From positions 1 to 13,357 of the forward strand of contig JAPTJF010000793.1 of NCBI GenBank assembly GCA_029339195.1: DNA of 13,357 nucleotides. Direction: 5' to 3'. This document shows positions 1 through 9,269 of this stretch, piece after piece; position 1 is the stretch's first letter; each line of letters starts with the position of its first letter. The notes below the pieces were generated by a model. That model searched no databases, was not told where the DNA came from, and worked only from the letters and a program-made list of their open reading frames with translations. The position numbers and the translations under genes are program-made. The DNA is from Micractinium sp. NFX-FRZ. Lineage: Eukaryota; Chlorophyta; Trebouxiophyceae; Chlorellales; Chlorellaceae.

Positions 1-10
1 GAACCTCTAG

Positions 11-400
11 CCGCAGGTTGTCGCGGGTGCAGGGCCCGCTGCCGCCGGCTGCCGGCGAGCTTGCAGGAGAGCAGACAGGCGGGTGGGGCTTGATGGGGGG
101 TGGCTGGCTGTGGCTGTGTCTTGACCGGCTGGCTGGGGTCGGCGAGGCGAGAGGGGAGGCAGGGAGGCGGCTGAGGCAGGGAGGCGGCTGAGGCAGGGAG
201 GCGGCTGAGGCAGGCCGTGGCTGTTGCGTCGGCAACAAGCTGCTGCCCCAATTCAGCCCCCTGCCCATCTCTCACTCGCCTCCCAGCCCTCCCCTGACAA
301 CCCCCTGCCTTCACTTACCTTCTCCGCTGGCCCTCCGCCAGGCCAATGACGCCGTGGCAGCGGAATCGGCGGCGCACCAGGCGGCGCTGCAGGAGCGCCT
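11..400. repeat. Imperfect direct duplication, copy A (partner at 1620-2035)
   Basis: This segment aligns in the same order with 1620-2035. Shared blocks include GCCGCAGGnTGTCGCGGG, TTGCAGGAGAG, the run TTGATGGGGGGTGGCTGGCT with the following GTGGCTGTGTCTT, a GGAGGC-rich stretch, CGGCAACAAGCTGCTGCC, and a final block around ACCAGGC. Copy A has an insertion near 36-60 and the 17-bp tandem array. The copies differ by many small indels, so the duplication is old. Which copy is original cannot be told from the window. Confidence 0.75.
162..212. repeat. 17-bp tandem repeat, three copies
   Basis: The unit GGGAGGCGGCTGAGGCA occurs three times head to tail without mismatch. It lies inside duplication copy A. 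Copy B has only a degraded GGAGGC-rich equivalent, so the array probably expanded after the duplication. Confidence 0.9.
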
Positions 401-1074
401 GCGGGCACCAACTCCCTCCCCCGTTCCCACCCCTCCCCTTTTGCCACTCTGTGTGGCTTCCAAACACAGCAGCCTGGAACTGGCAGTTGCGGCCCCACCT
501 CGCCAACAGTGCTTTTCAGCATTAGCATACCTGGAAACGGCAGCATGGGGTTTTTGTTGCGGGGAGCGTGCACTTGGCCACGCTGTTGCCTTGGGTGGGT
601 GGCTGGCGGTGCACCTGGCACATGCACTTGCGCAGCATACGCCTGCACATGCATGGATTCCCACCCAGATTTGCACACCCATAATTTTGGATGTTCGCTG
701 CACCTGCTCCCTGAGGCTGCCCCGCCGCCTGCTGCCGCTGCGCTGCGTGCTGCGGGTTCAGCGCCACACCGTCTGCCGCCAGCCTGGTAGTTGGCGGGCA
801 TGCCGGCGCCGTACCCACCTGCTGCAACAGCAGCGGCAGCAACTGCTTGCTGCTGCCGGTGCCGCCGTGCCAGAAGGAACCGACCGCCAGGGCTGCTCGT
901 AGCTGGCAGCAGCTCAGCTGTGTGGCAGGTGAGCGGGTCAGGAGCGGTTGGGGTGGGGAAGGAGGGGAGTGGGGGAGGGGAGGGGAGGGGGCCCTGGGGG
1001 AGGGGAGGGGGGGAAGGGGCGGCCTGGCGGAGGAGAGTCGGGAGGGGAAGGCTGGGAGGCGTCGGGGGCTAATG

Positions 1075-1093
1075 TGAAGGTCATTGACCTTCA
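1075..1093. repeat. Perfect 9-bp-arm hairpin with one-base centre
   Basis: TGAAGGTCA and TGACCTTCA are exact reverse complements separated by a single T. The sequence sits at the boundary between a G-rich stretch (about 950-1070) and a lower-GC stretch. It could be a two-fold symmetric protein-binding site or a chance palindrome. No neighbouring gene is defined well enough to assign a role. Confidence 0.6.
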
Positions 1094-1619
1094 TACGATT
1101 AACTAAATCTTTTCTGGGGGCGCGGCGCTCGCCAGCTTGCTGGCTGCCCGTGCAGTGGTTGCCAAGGAATTGCACTGAATCCTTGGCGGCTTTCCCTTTT
1201 CCCTTCACGCACTCCTTCATATATTTATTTATTTGTCTCTGGCACCTGTGCCCAGCCTTCTTTCCAGCCAGTCTCACACCCACTCCACCCCAACTCCACA
1301 CCATCATCTATCCATCCTGCTGGCCCACCTATGACGTGCAGGTGGAGAGCGACTGCTGGCGTTTTTGGCGCCGAGTTCCTGGTGCTGCTGGGTGCCCACC
1401 ACTCAGGCATACTGATACAGCGCACATACCCGTTGGCGCTGCTCCTCCACTGGCGACTGCCCTCCGCCCCAGACCCCGTTGCCTGCTGGGCGAGGCCTGC
1501 AGCAGGACCAGCTGGCGCTTGCGGGACGGGCAGCTGGAGCACGTGTGGCTCTGCTGTGTGTGCAGTGCGCCTGGCGCTGTCGCTGCTCAGTTTGCGCCCG
1601 CTGCAGGATGTCGCTGGGT

Positions 1620-2035
1620 AGCCGCAGGATGTCGCGGGCGCAGGGCTTGCAGGAGAGCCGACAGGTGGATGATGGTTGATGGGGGGTGGCTGGCTGTGGC
1701 TGTGTCTTCACCGGTTGGCTGGGGCTGAGGCTGGGGTCGTCGAGCCGAAAGGGGAGGCGGGAAGGCACGGAGGCGGCGGAGGCAGGGCGAGGCAGGGGTG
1801 GCAGGGAGGGAAGGGAGGCGCAGAGGCGAGGCGGGGGTTTGCCGTGGCTGCTGCCACGGCAACAAGCTGCTGCCGATCCAGTCCCCTGTCCCAGCTCTCA
1901 CACCTGCCAGCCCTGATGACCCTCCGCCCCGGCCAGCCAATTGATACCCTGCCATGGTATCCGCGGGCGTACCAGGCAGCGCGTGCAGGCACACAACCGG
2001 CAAGGTGCAACGCCGGTGCAGCGCCGGTGCAGGTA
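1620..2035. repeat. Imperfect direct duplication, copy B (partner at 11-400)
   Basis: This is the second copy of the duplicated segment. It begins with two near-copies of GCAGGATGTCGC spaced 21 nt apart and ends around the ACCAGGCAGCGCGTGCAGG block. The stretch of copy A that could be read as an exon (about 319-400) has small indels here. The GTAAGTG donor present on the minus strand of copy A is missing, so at least one copy is non-functional if either ever coded. Confidence 0.75.
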
Positions 2036-2600
2036 CAGCGCCAGCCGGGCTGCCTGCCTGGTGGACGGTCAGCGGGGGTGAGGAGGAAATGGGGGCAAGG
2101 TCGGGGGACTGGGTTGGCTGCAGCTTGTTGCCAAGGTACCCCTTTGCATCAGCCTGCTTCCGCAGCATGGCTCCCCCCGATGCGTGCGATGACTCTGCAC
2201 GCCTAGTAAGCATGCGCGGCAGGGCGCTGCTGCTGGCCGTCTGCCCGCCCGCTTGCAGAATTCTGTGCGGCGTCCCCCCTTCTGTTCCCCCTCGCGCACA
2301 TGCCACCTGGCGTCCCCTTCTGCCCCTCAGCCTCTGCATCGCGTCGGCTCTCCTGCCTTGGGGTGGGGCATTTTGTGCGCACTCACACATATGTAACTCC
2401 CGATGTGATGGAAAAATACCTTCAGGCCGTGAGGAGAGCGGGTGGTGCTTGTATCTGCGCTAGGCTGTACACACGGTGTGGGGCACTGGCAGGGCGGCAA
2501 GTTGGATGCCGACGTTTACGTGAGGAGAGGGGTAATGCATGCGGCATGGCAAGCGTGTGCAAATGCTGTGTGTGTTTGGTGTCCTGTGGGCCGTACATAA

Positions 2601-2613
2601 CCCCGCTTCGGGG
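2601..2613. repeat. Short GC-rich hairpin 3' of the MYND gene
   Basis: CCCCG and CGGGG form a perfect 5-bp stem with loop CTT, about 85 bp beyond the MYND gene stop codon on its downstream side. It may lie in that gene's 3' untranslated region. No green-algal UGUAA polyadenylation signal was found on the minus strand just downstream, so the transcript end is not placed. Confidence 0.4.
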
Positions 2614-2698
2614 GTGATCTTGAGGAGCTGAGCGGGAGCAATGCTGACGCTACTTGCGCGCCGCCTGGCTGCTGCTGCACGCTGCCTGCAGCTGTGGC

Positions 2699-4116
2699 TC
2701 AGGCCTCGCGGCACTGCCGCTTGTGCACGGGCCAGTGCTGGTGCTGGCACTCAGTGCTGCAGTCAGGGCGTGAGGTGTGGGGCATGAAGATGGACTCTGA
2801 GGAGGCCAGCACAACATTGCGGTTGTGCATGGTGCGCCTGCAGCAAGCAGCGCAACACTCGCCCCCGCTCACCTGCAGTACTGCGCCATCTTGCACCGGG
2901 CGCAGCGGCGCAGGCCCACAGCCTGTTGGTTGCAGCCGTCGCACCTTCCGTCGCGTTGCACGCCAGCAGCGGCTGCACCGTAAGCGCCTTGCAAAGCTGC
3001 AAAGTCCGTGCGTGCGCTGCCTGTGTGGCGCTGGCTTTCCACCTGCCTCTGAACATACTGAATTGTTTGCTGTGCTAGCTGCATGCCTGTGTCCAAGGCG
3101 TCAAGCCAGGGGGCTGGAAGCAGCCGGTGACAGCGGCGCACAGCTGCCTCTGCACCATCAAAAGCTGCGACCGCTGCAAGCCAGGTGGCGCGGTGGGCTC
3201 GGGAATTCGGGCCGGCACCGATCACGGCATGTGCAGCACAGTAGGCTGCGAGGAACATGTTGCGCTGCTGCCTGGCCAGCTGCGCGCCTTGGAGGAAGAG
3301 CTCGGCTGATCTCGGCAAGCGTTGTGCAGCTGCAACTGCGGTTGCCGTGTCAGCTGCGCATGCGCCTGCCACCTCTGTTGCAGCTGCCAAGGTGTAGCTC
3401 ATAGGGTTGTGAGGCTCCAACTCCAAGCAAGTGCCGGCAGCGCGGGCCGCTAGTGACGCAGCCGCCCGGCGCTCGGCAAGTGCAGCGTTGCGCACAACAC
3501 CCTCCACCTGTTGTTGAGAGTCGGCGGATGCTGTGCTGGCTTTTGTACTCACGGCTCGCACGATGGCGCTGCAGCAGGCATAGTGCAGCTGCGTGAGGCT
3601 GAGCAGCGGCTGCCCCGGGTAGGCGGCTGCAAGCTGAGCAAGCAGCTCGCTGATGGAACGCTGCACGGCCGGTTGTGTCAGCTCCTTGAGCACGGTAGCC
3701 CCTGTGCTGCACACCATTCCGAGACTGACACTGCTGAAGCCTTCAGAGTGCTCTAGGAGTGCGTAATGTAGCAGCAGAGCGTGCAAGTTGTTGAACTCGA
3801 CCTTGCCCAGGTCCTTGGACCAGGCCAGCACATGATAGGTGGCCTTCGTGTCACTGACAGGGGAGGATGGGCAAATGTAGGCCGCCCGCGCTGCCTTGAG
3901 GAGCGCCAGCGCTGCCTGCTGGCGGACCTGTGCGCTGCCAAGCTGCAGCGCAGGCCTGCCACTGCTTGTCAGCGGCAGCAGGTTGCACGCCTCGCGCAGC
4001 AACTGCACCGAGTCCACGAATGCGGCGACGTCGGGCGTGCGCTCGGCGGCGGGTATGGCTGCCGCCCGCTGCAGGCGGCGCAGCAGGAACTCCGACCCCC
4101 GCGGCTGCTCTGCCAT
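2699..4116 (-). CDS. MYND-type zinc finger protein (two exons)
   Basis: The coding exons are 4116-2873 and 2756-2699, joined across a 116-nt GTGAGC...TGCAG intron in phase 2, giving 433 residues. The MYND finger is at the extreme C-terminus. Its zinc ligands are C392, C395, C405, C408, C414, C418, H426 and C430, in the canonical spacing with the typical YC and HW residues. The intron cuts the finger after C414, and the joined codon is Ser415. The rest (about residues 1-385) is alanine-rich and predicted helical, somewhat TPR-like around 205-300, with no catalytic domain recognised; no SET motif was seen. MYND fingers mediate protein-protein contacts, often in transcriptional regulation, but the partner here is unknown. 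The start at 4116 has a good context (GCCATGG). The frame stays open to 4317, but an acceptor-like TCTATCGCAG at about 4165 suggests a 5'-UTR intron, so the longer form is less likely. Confidence 0.85.
2757..2872 (-). other. Intron splitting the MYND finger
   Basis: The donor is GTGAGC after ACTGCAG and the acceptor is TGACTGCAG, on the minus strand. Splicing restores YCSTEC with the remaining HW, His and Cys ligands downstream. Without it, the frame reads into non-finger sequence after C414. The restored consensus is the main evidence for the junction. Confidence 0.88.
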
Positions 4117-4548
4117 GGCTGGAGGGCTGTCGAGTTGAAGGGTGTGCCAGGAGCGAAACGGTGCCTGCGATAGAGGGTGAGTGTAGGGGAAGTCGGGGGT
4201 CCGAGGCACTGGCACACGAGAGCACACCACTCTTGTGCCTGGCTGCTGCCAGACTGCTGCTCGCACTCCTGCTGCCAGAGGGAGGCCGAAGCAAGCAGAC
4301 TGGCTACCTTTGTGCACACGTCTGACGGGGCTGCCTCGCCGAGGGGCAGCAAATGCAGCACGCTGCCTGAATTTGAGGCTCAGCAGGGATGCAGGCCACC
4401 CGTGGATGGTTCACTGGTGAGAAGTTTCTTAAAAAGAACCCATGCTGACGCTCTAAGCCATGGCGCATTGGATTCTGCAGTATACTACGCATCATAAATC
4501 TGTGGCACGCGCGACGACGGCACAGCAGATGTGGCCGTCCAAGCTGAG
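4117..4548. promoter_or_regulatory. Upstream region of the MYND gene; no gene seen
   Basis: This stretch lies upstream of the minus-strand MYND start. An acceptor-like TCTATCGCAG on the minus strand (AG at 4166-4165) suggests a leader intron, with a short untranslated exon at 4117-4164. No clear TATA box was found for the minus gene. If the weak F-box-like frame starting at 4549 is real, this would be a divergent promoter region, but that is speculative. Confidence 0.4.
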
Positions 4549-4758
4549 ATGCACCAAGGGCGCCGGCGGGCCCGGCGGGCAGCAGCAGACGCCACGGTCC
4601 AAAGCGCTGGCTGTGGAAGCCTGCCTCATGATCTGCTCTCCCTGGTGCTAGCCCACCTAAACACGTCGCGTACCAGGAGGCTTTCAGCCTGCGACAGGCG
4701 GCGCACATCCTGGTTAGCGCGTCATCTCCCAGCAGGCACAGGCGGGCGGCGGCGCTAA
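4549..4758 (+). pseudogene. F-box-like reading frame, possible gene remnant
   Basis: From the ATG at 4549 an open frame runs to a TAA at 4756-4758, about 69 codons. After a basic N-terminus it contains SLPHDLLSLVLAHL, which resembles the start of an F-box (typically LPDDLLxxILxxL). The expected second half, with a VCRxW-like segment, is present only weakly as RLSACDRRRTSW. A different plus frame then looks protein-like (ending AAALREASGRPARELL at about 4795), and a further piece at 4878-4962 reads LRFAVRLESAAEVRGL after a CATGTCCAG acceptor-like site. These could be exons or frames of a decayed F-box/LRR gene. No complete chain could be built, and chance similarity remains possible. Confidence 0.28.
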
Positions 4759-4962
4759 GGGAGGCGAGCGGGCGCCCAGCCAGGGAGCTTCTGGTGGCAC
4801 AGGGCAGGGCTTGACATGAGACAGGGCGCTGAGTCCGAACCAATGCAGCACACATCCCCGCAACCCCTGCCCATGTCCAGCTGCGCTTTGCTGTGCGGCT
4901 GGAAAGTGCAGCGGAGGTGCGGGGCCTGGCACTGCCATCCCCTGCTGCCGCCTGGAGCTGCT

Positions 4963-5815
4963 GACGGCTGTGCCGACGCAAGATCATGACAAACCCTAGT
5001 GTGCGGCTCAGTCGTGGGCACAATCAATTATCACTTACATCTGCATCTGCGGCAGTGGCATAGCTGAAGAGTGCGGTGGCAGGCTCACTCGTGAGCAGCC
5101 CAGCCATCCTGTGCGGCAGCAGCCACAAGCTGCAAGCGCTCCTGAACTGCCGATGCCACACAGGAGTCCAATGGGAGCTGCTGTCACCCTTCGCCCCACG
5201 GAGTGCCTGCCAACCTGCCGACCTGCCACACGGCCCACCTGGCCATCAGCCAGCCAGCCACTGTACTATTCGCAAGGCCCCTGCTACCCTCGTGCACCGC
5301 CGGCAGCGCAAGCCACGCAGCCACCATGCAAGTAAACCGCTCACCTTGACTGGCAGTGCCTGGGGCAGCTGCGCTGCCGTAGGTTGGAGTGAGTGGCCAT
5401 CTCGGCATGATGCCAGTGACCTCCCGCCTTGATAGGTGGAGCTGAACAGCACCGTGCCATGCCAACGCGAGCCTGCACACTGCTTGCTCCCACACGCGGC
5501 CCACTTGTCTTGCGGCTATTACTCATTCCTGTTAGTGGGCCGCGCCTTTAACCGTTGTTTCTGGTGAGACTCACATGGGTGTGTGGCTGCACCTGTAATG
5601 AACAGCACTTGGTGGCTAGGATGGGGGTGCTACTCATGAGGGACCCAGGCTACCGAGGCTCAGCGGCGGCAGGATACCCTAGCCGGTCGGGCTGATGTCA
5701 GCATTACACATGGCATACATTCGCCGCCCTGGCGTCCACATATGCACGAGGCATCGGTATTGAAATTAAGTTCGTTGGAGAGTCAGAGGGTCCGCTCCAG
5801 CAAAGGGCGGCTCGT
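4963..5815. other. Intergenic stretch; no supported gene
   Basis: No open frame here shows a recognisable domain or convincing splice chain. Two isolated green-algal-type UGUAA motifs occur: one on the plus strand near 5597 and one on the minus strand near 5034. Neither can be tied to a defined transcript. Otherwise nothing is seen. Confidence 0.45.
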
Positions 5816-5859
5816 ACTATAAGGTGAAATGTGTGGAACTATAAGGTGAAATGTGTGGA
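5816..5859 (+). promoter_or_regulatory. Perfect 22-bp tandem duplication carrying a TATAA motif
   Basis: Two exact 22-bp copies abut at 5816-5837 and 5838-5859. Each contains CTATAAGG, with TATAA at 5818-5822 and 5840-5844, in a locally AT-richer stretch. They lie about 390-420 bp upstream of the prolyl 4-hydroxylase start codon. They could act as a doubled core promoter if that gene has a leader of about 360 nt or a leader intron. The repeat is certain; the promoter role is inference. Confidence 0.5.
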
Positions 5860-6236
5860 TGGGCACCTGCTGCCGCCGCATCGGCGGCGCAGATAGCGGT
5901 GGTGCTGGGAAGCGTGCTGCCACCACCCGCTGCGCTTCGGCCGATGGATTCAAGAGCTGTGGGACCATGTCCTACTCCAGTGTGTCTGATGATCGATGCG
6001 GTGTCCCGCAAGCTCGAGGTGCCAGTACTGGCGCGCGGCCGTGCTGGCCGTGCTGTGTTGCGTAGCCTGGACCCGGCGACGTTGTTGCTTCCATCACATG
6101 TGACTGCAACTTCACCCTTCGTATTTGTTGCTTCCCACCCCAGCGATCTCCCTCCGCCCCTCCCGACCAACCTGAACACAGCGTTTGCTCACGCTCGTTA
6201 CCCCCTGCCACGGTTCCCCGCTCTTGCACTCTCACA

Positions 6237-9234
6237 ATGCGGCTCTGCCTGCTTGCGGCAGCGCTGCTGGCAGTGCTAGTCACCGCCAGAGCAGCTGCAC
6301 AGCCGAGGGACCCAGCCGCTGACTCTGACCTCCTGCCTGGTGAGGCCGAAGGCTTCTGCCGCTTTGGATGCACCACCATGGACACATCGGGCCGATTTGA
6401 AGCGGCAGACGGTTCCCACCCCGCTGGATACCTGCGGCATGTCGCCGCCTGCCGCCGCCGCCGCCGGCGCTCACTGCGTGCCTCCCTCGCACTCCCTGCC
6501 CACAGGCTGGAACACCAAGGCACCACAGCAGGTCTACCAGCCCGGCCAAGACCCCAAGCGCCCCTGGATGCAGGTGCGCAGCCTGCACAGCCCAGGCTGG
6601 CTGTGCACACTCAACGGGGCACGGTGCACCGGCATGCCCCGCCCGCTGCAGACCAGGCACAAGTGGTGTGGTGTGGCCGGTCCGCGCGCTGGCAGCACTG
6701 GGCACTCCAGCTTGCTGACCCACATCTTTTGTCTTGCTCCTGGGCAGGTGCTGGATGCCGACGCCCGCATCTTCATGTTCCACAACTTCCTCACAGACGC
6801 CGGTGAGCGAAAGTAATGTACATGCTTATGTGGCTGTTTGGAGGTTTTGCTGTGAGGGGACAGGGCCGGGCGGGGATGCAGCTTGCTCGTGTCAGGCTGC
6901 CATGCCAGCCTCACCCCCCCCCCTCCGCTAGGGCCGTGTGTTCATGCCTCACACAGGCCTGCGCTGAGGCGCGCCCATGCCAGGCATGCTGCCCCGCTGT
7001 CCTTCCACTCTCGCCGCCCCTCCTCCTTCTGCGCATCTCACCTTCCCCTACCCCTCCGCCCCTCTGCCGCCCCTCATGCAGAGTGCGACCACATCATCTC
7101 CCTGGCCAAGCCCCACATGGAGCGCTCCGGCGTGGTGGACACCGCCACCGGCGGCTCCGAAATCTCTGACATTCGCACCAGCAAGGGCACGTTCCTGGAC
7201 CGGGGGCAGGACGAGGTGGTGGCGTCCATTGAGGAGCGCATCGCCCGCTGGACGCTGCTGCCCGTGGGCAACGGCGAGGGGCTGCAAGTGCTCAACTACC
7301 AGCCGGGGCAGGAGTACCAGGCCCGTGAGTAGTGCCGCCAGCCAACGGCCTTGCCCTGTAACGTGCCGTGCCGTGCCACGCCGCTGCGCTGATGCCGTGG
7401 AAGGTGCCAGGAAGCAGCCATGCTGCCAGTCCTGCTGTTGGGCAGTGCAGCTGCGGCGGCAGCAGGACCTGGCGTGTAGCGAGGACAGCGTGCCTGGCCC
7501 TGCACTCCCGCCCTGCCCGCCTGCTGACCTCCCCCTCTTCCCCCGCCTCCCTGCCCTTTGCAACCCGCCGTTGCTCCTGGCGCCACCACAGACTGGGGTA
7601 AGCATCCGCGCCGTGCATGCAATCACACACATGCGCGTGCTCCGCCTGCTCCGCCTGCTCTGCCTGCTGCTGCGGTTTGCCACCGCCACCTGGCACTCAC
7701 TCCAACGCCCAACCCCCTCCTTTTCACCTGTGTTTCCAGACTACTTTTTCGACAAGGTGAACGGCGAGAGCAACGGCGGCAACCGGTATGCCACCGTGCT
7801 GACGTATCTGAACGATGTGGAGGAGGGGGGCGAGACAGGTGGGTGCGTGACTTGGGGTTTGGGTTGGGAGGGGGAACGAGGCTTTTGCAGTTGTGTGTTG
7901 CGGTAGTTTGCCTCCCCTGCTTGATGCATGAGATGACTGCTCTATCAAGTGGGCACCAAGAACGAAGCAAAGCAGGAGGTGTGGCGGCGGGGCCGGCGGG
8001 GCGCCAACCGTGGGGCGGTTTGCTGACCTGGCGGTGCCCCCGCTGTCTGCCCAGTGTTTGCCTCCTCTTTACCGTTCCCATCCCACGCCCGCGCCTCCCC
8101 TGCAGTCTTCCCCAACATCCCTGCCCCTGGCGGTGACAACGGACCCACCTTCAGCGAGTGTGCGCGCAAGCACCTGGCTGCCAAGCCCAAGCGGGGGTCT
8201 GCGGTGCTCTTCCATTCCATCAAGCCCAGCGGGGAGATGGAGAGGCGCTCCCTGCACACCGCCTGCCCCGTCATTCGCGGAGAAAAGTGGAGCATGCCGA
8301 AGTGGTAAGCACCGCAGCAGGGCAGGCACTGACTAGGAACTGTTTGAGGGCACAGGCGGCAGCACCCGCTGCCGCCCTCCCTCTGTGTGCCGCTTGGGCG
8401 CCGCGGCGCGCCGAGCGGTCGCGTGCCGCCGCCGCCCGCCGCGCCGCCGCCATCGCCACTGCTGCCGCCGCCGACGGCTGGCAGGCTGCCCTGAACCAGG
8501 GCAGTTGCTCGCCGCAGTTCAGCACGTCTCTGCCGACATTGTAGTAGGTGAAAACAAAGTCCTCGGCTTGACTGGGTGCCAGGCGCCACCGCCCCTCCCC
8601 CGACCCTGCCGCTCCTGTGCCCCTCCCTCTCTCTTCTCTCCTCTCTCCTCCCCTCTCCTTTGTCCCTGCCCTTGCTGTGCTGCCACTGCTGCTCCCCCTG
8701 TGCGGGCAGCAACGGCAGCCGGCAGGTACCAGCAGGCGCAGGCCCCACGTTGCGCACCGCGGCGCAGCAGCGGCGGTAGTCTGCTGCTCTGTGGCTTGGC
8801 TCACCCCGCGGCACTCCTTGCCCACCCAACTTAACTTCAGGATTCATGCCGGTCACTATGCCATGGGCGGTGAGGTGGCACGCCCCATCCGGCAGCAGCC
8901 CCAGAAGGTCGGCAACCAGCTGGGGTGCGAGGACCGAGACGACGGCTGCGAGGGCTGGGCAGCCAACGGTGAGCACGGCGGTTGCTCTGCCTTGCATGGG
9001 GGTGGGGCTGCACGGGGTGGCAGGGAGGCGCTGGGAGGAGGGCAGGGGATTGGAGGTGGGCGCGGGCAGTGCGGGGTGGCAGAGGCGGGGCAGCGAGCGT
9101 CTTGCAGCTGGGGCGAGAGGGGGACGACGTGTGGCAGGGGTACAGTGGTGCAGAGATGCTGCCTGCCTGTGTGCTGGGCTGACCTAACCTTGTCATTGTG
9201 AACCCGAAATGCTCAGATGCATTTGTCCCCTCTT

Positions 9235-9269
<35 letters not shown>

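Larger units (their letters stand above)
1..2640. other. Gene-poor region with degenerate duplication; no supported gene
   Basis: Several long open frames exist on both strands here, but none shows a recognisable domain, and GC-rich sequence gives such frames by chance. Exon-like pieces are visible. One is 319-398 on the minus strand, between a CCCGCAG acceptor and a GTAAGTG donor. Another is a plus-strand stretch ending at the GTGAGC donor at 929, with a possible acceptor at 1341 (GTGCAG). A GTGAGG...CGCAG intron-like interval also lies near 2079-2165. I could not chain them into a convincing protein. The clearer contents are the ~400-bp direct duplication, a short tandem repeat and a hairpin, listed separately. 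The right end (about 2400-2698) lies downstream of the minus-strand MYND gene and probably includes its 3' untranslated region. Confidence 0.5.

Noticed and set aside
319..398. 80-nt exon candidate on the minus strand with good splice sites, and an alanine/glutamine-rich plus-strand reading (AAESAAHQAALQERLR)
   Set aside because: Both strands look plausible, neither connects to a further exon convincingly, and the duplicated copy has lost the sites.
522..1307. 261-codon open frame on the minus strand
   Set aside because: It runs straight through a low-complexity G-rich stretch (read as Pro/Ser) and shows no recognisable motif or splice support.
1587..2390. 267-codon open frame on the minus strand
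   Set aside because: It spans the degenerate duplication, is rich in Pro/Ala/Arg/Ser with no domain, and overlaps open frames on the other strand. This is typical of a chance frame in GC-rich DNA.
4117..4317. In-frame N-terminal extension of the MYND protein to an ATG at 4317
   Set aside because: An acceptor-like site near 4165 and the much better start context at 4116 suggest this is a leader intron. A transit peptide cannot be fully excluded.
5851..6279. 142-codon plus frame overlapping the P4H start
   Set aside because: It has no domain, and it passes out of frame through the P4H signal-peptide exon, which is clearly coding in another frame.
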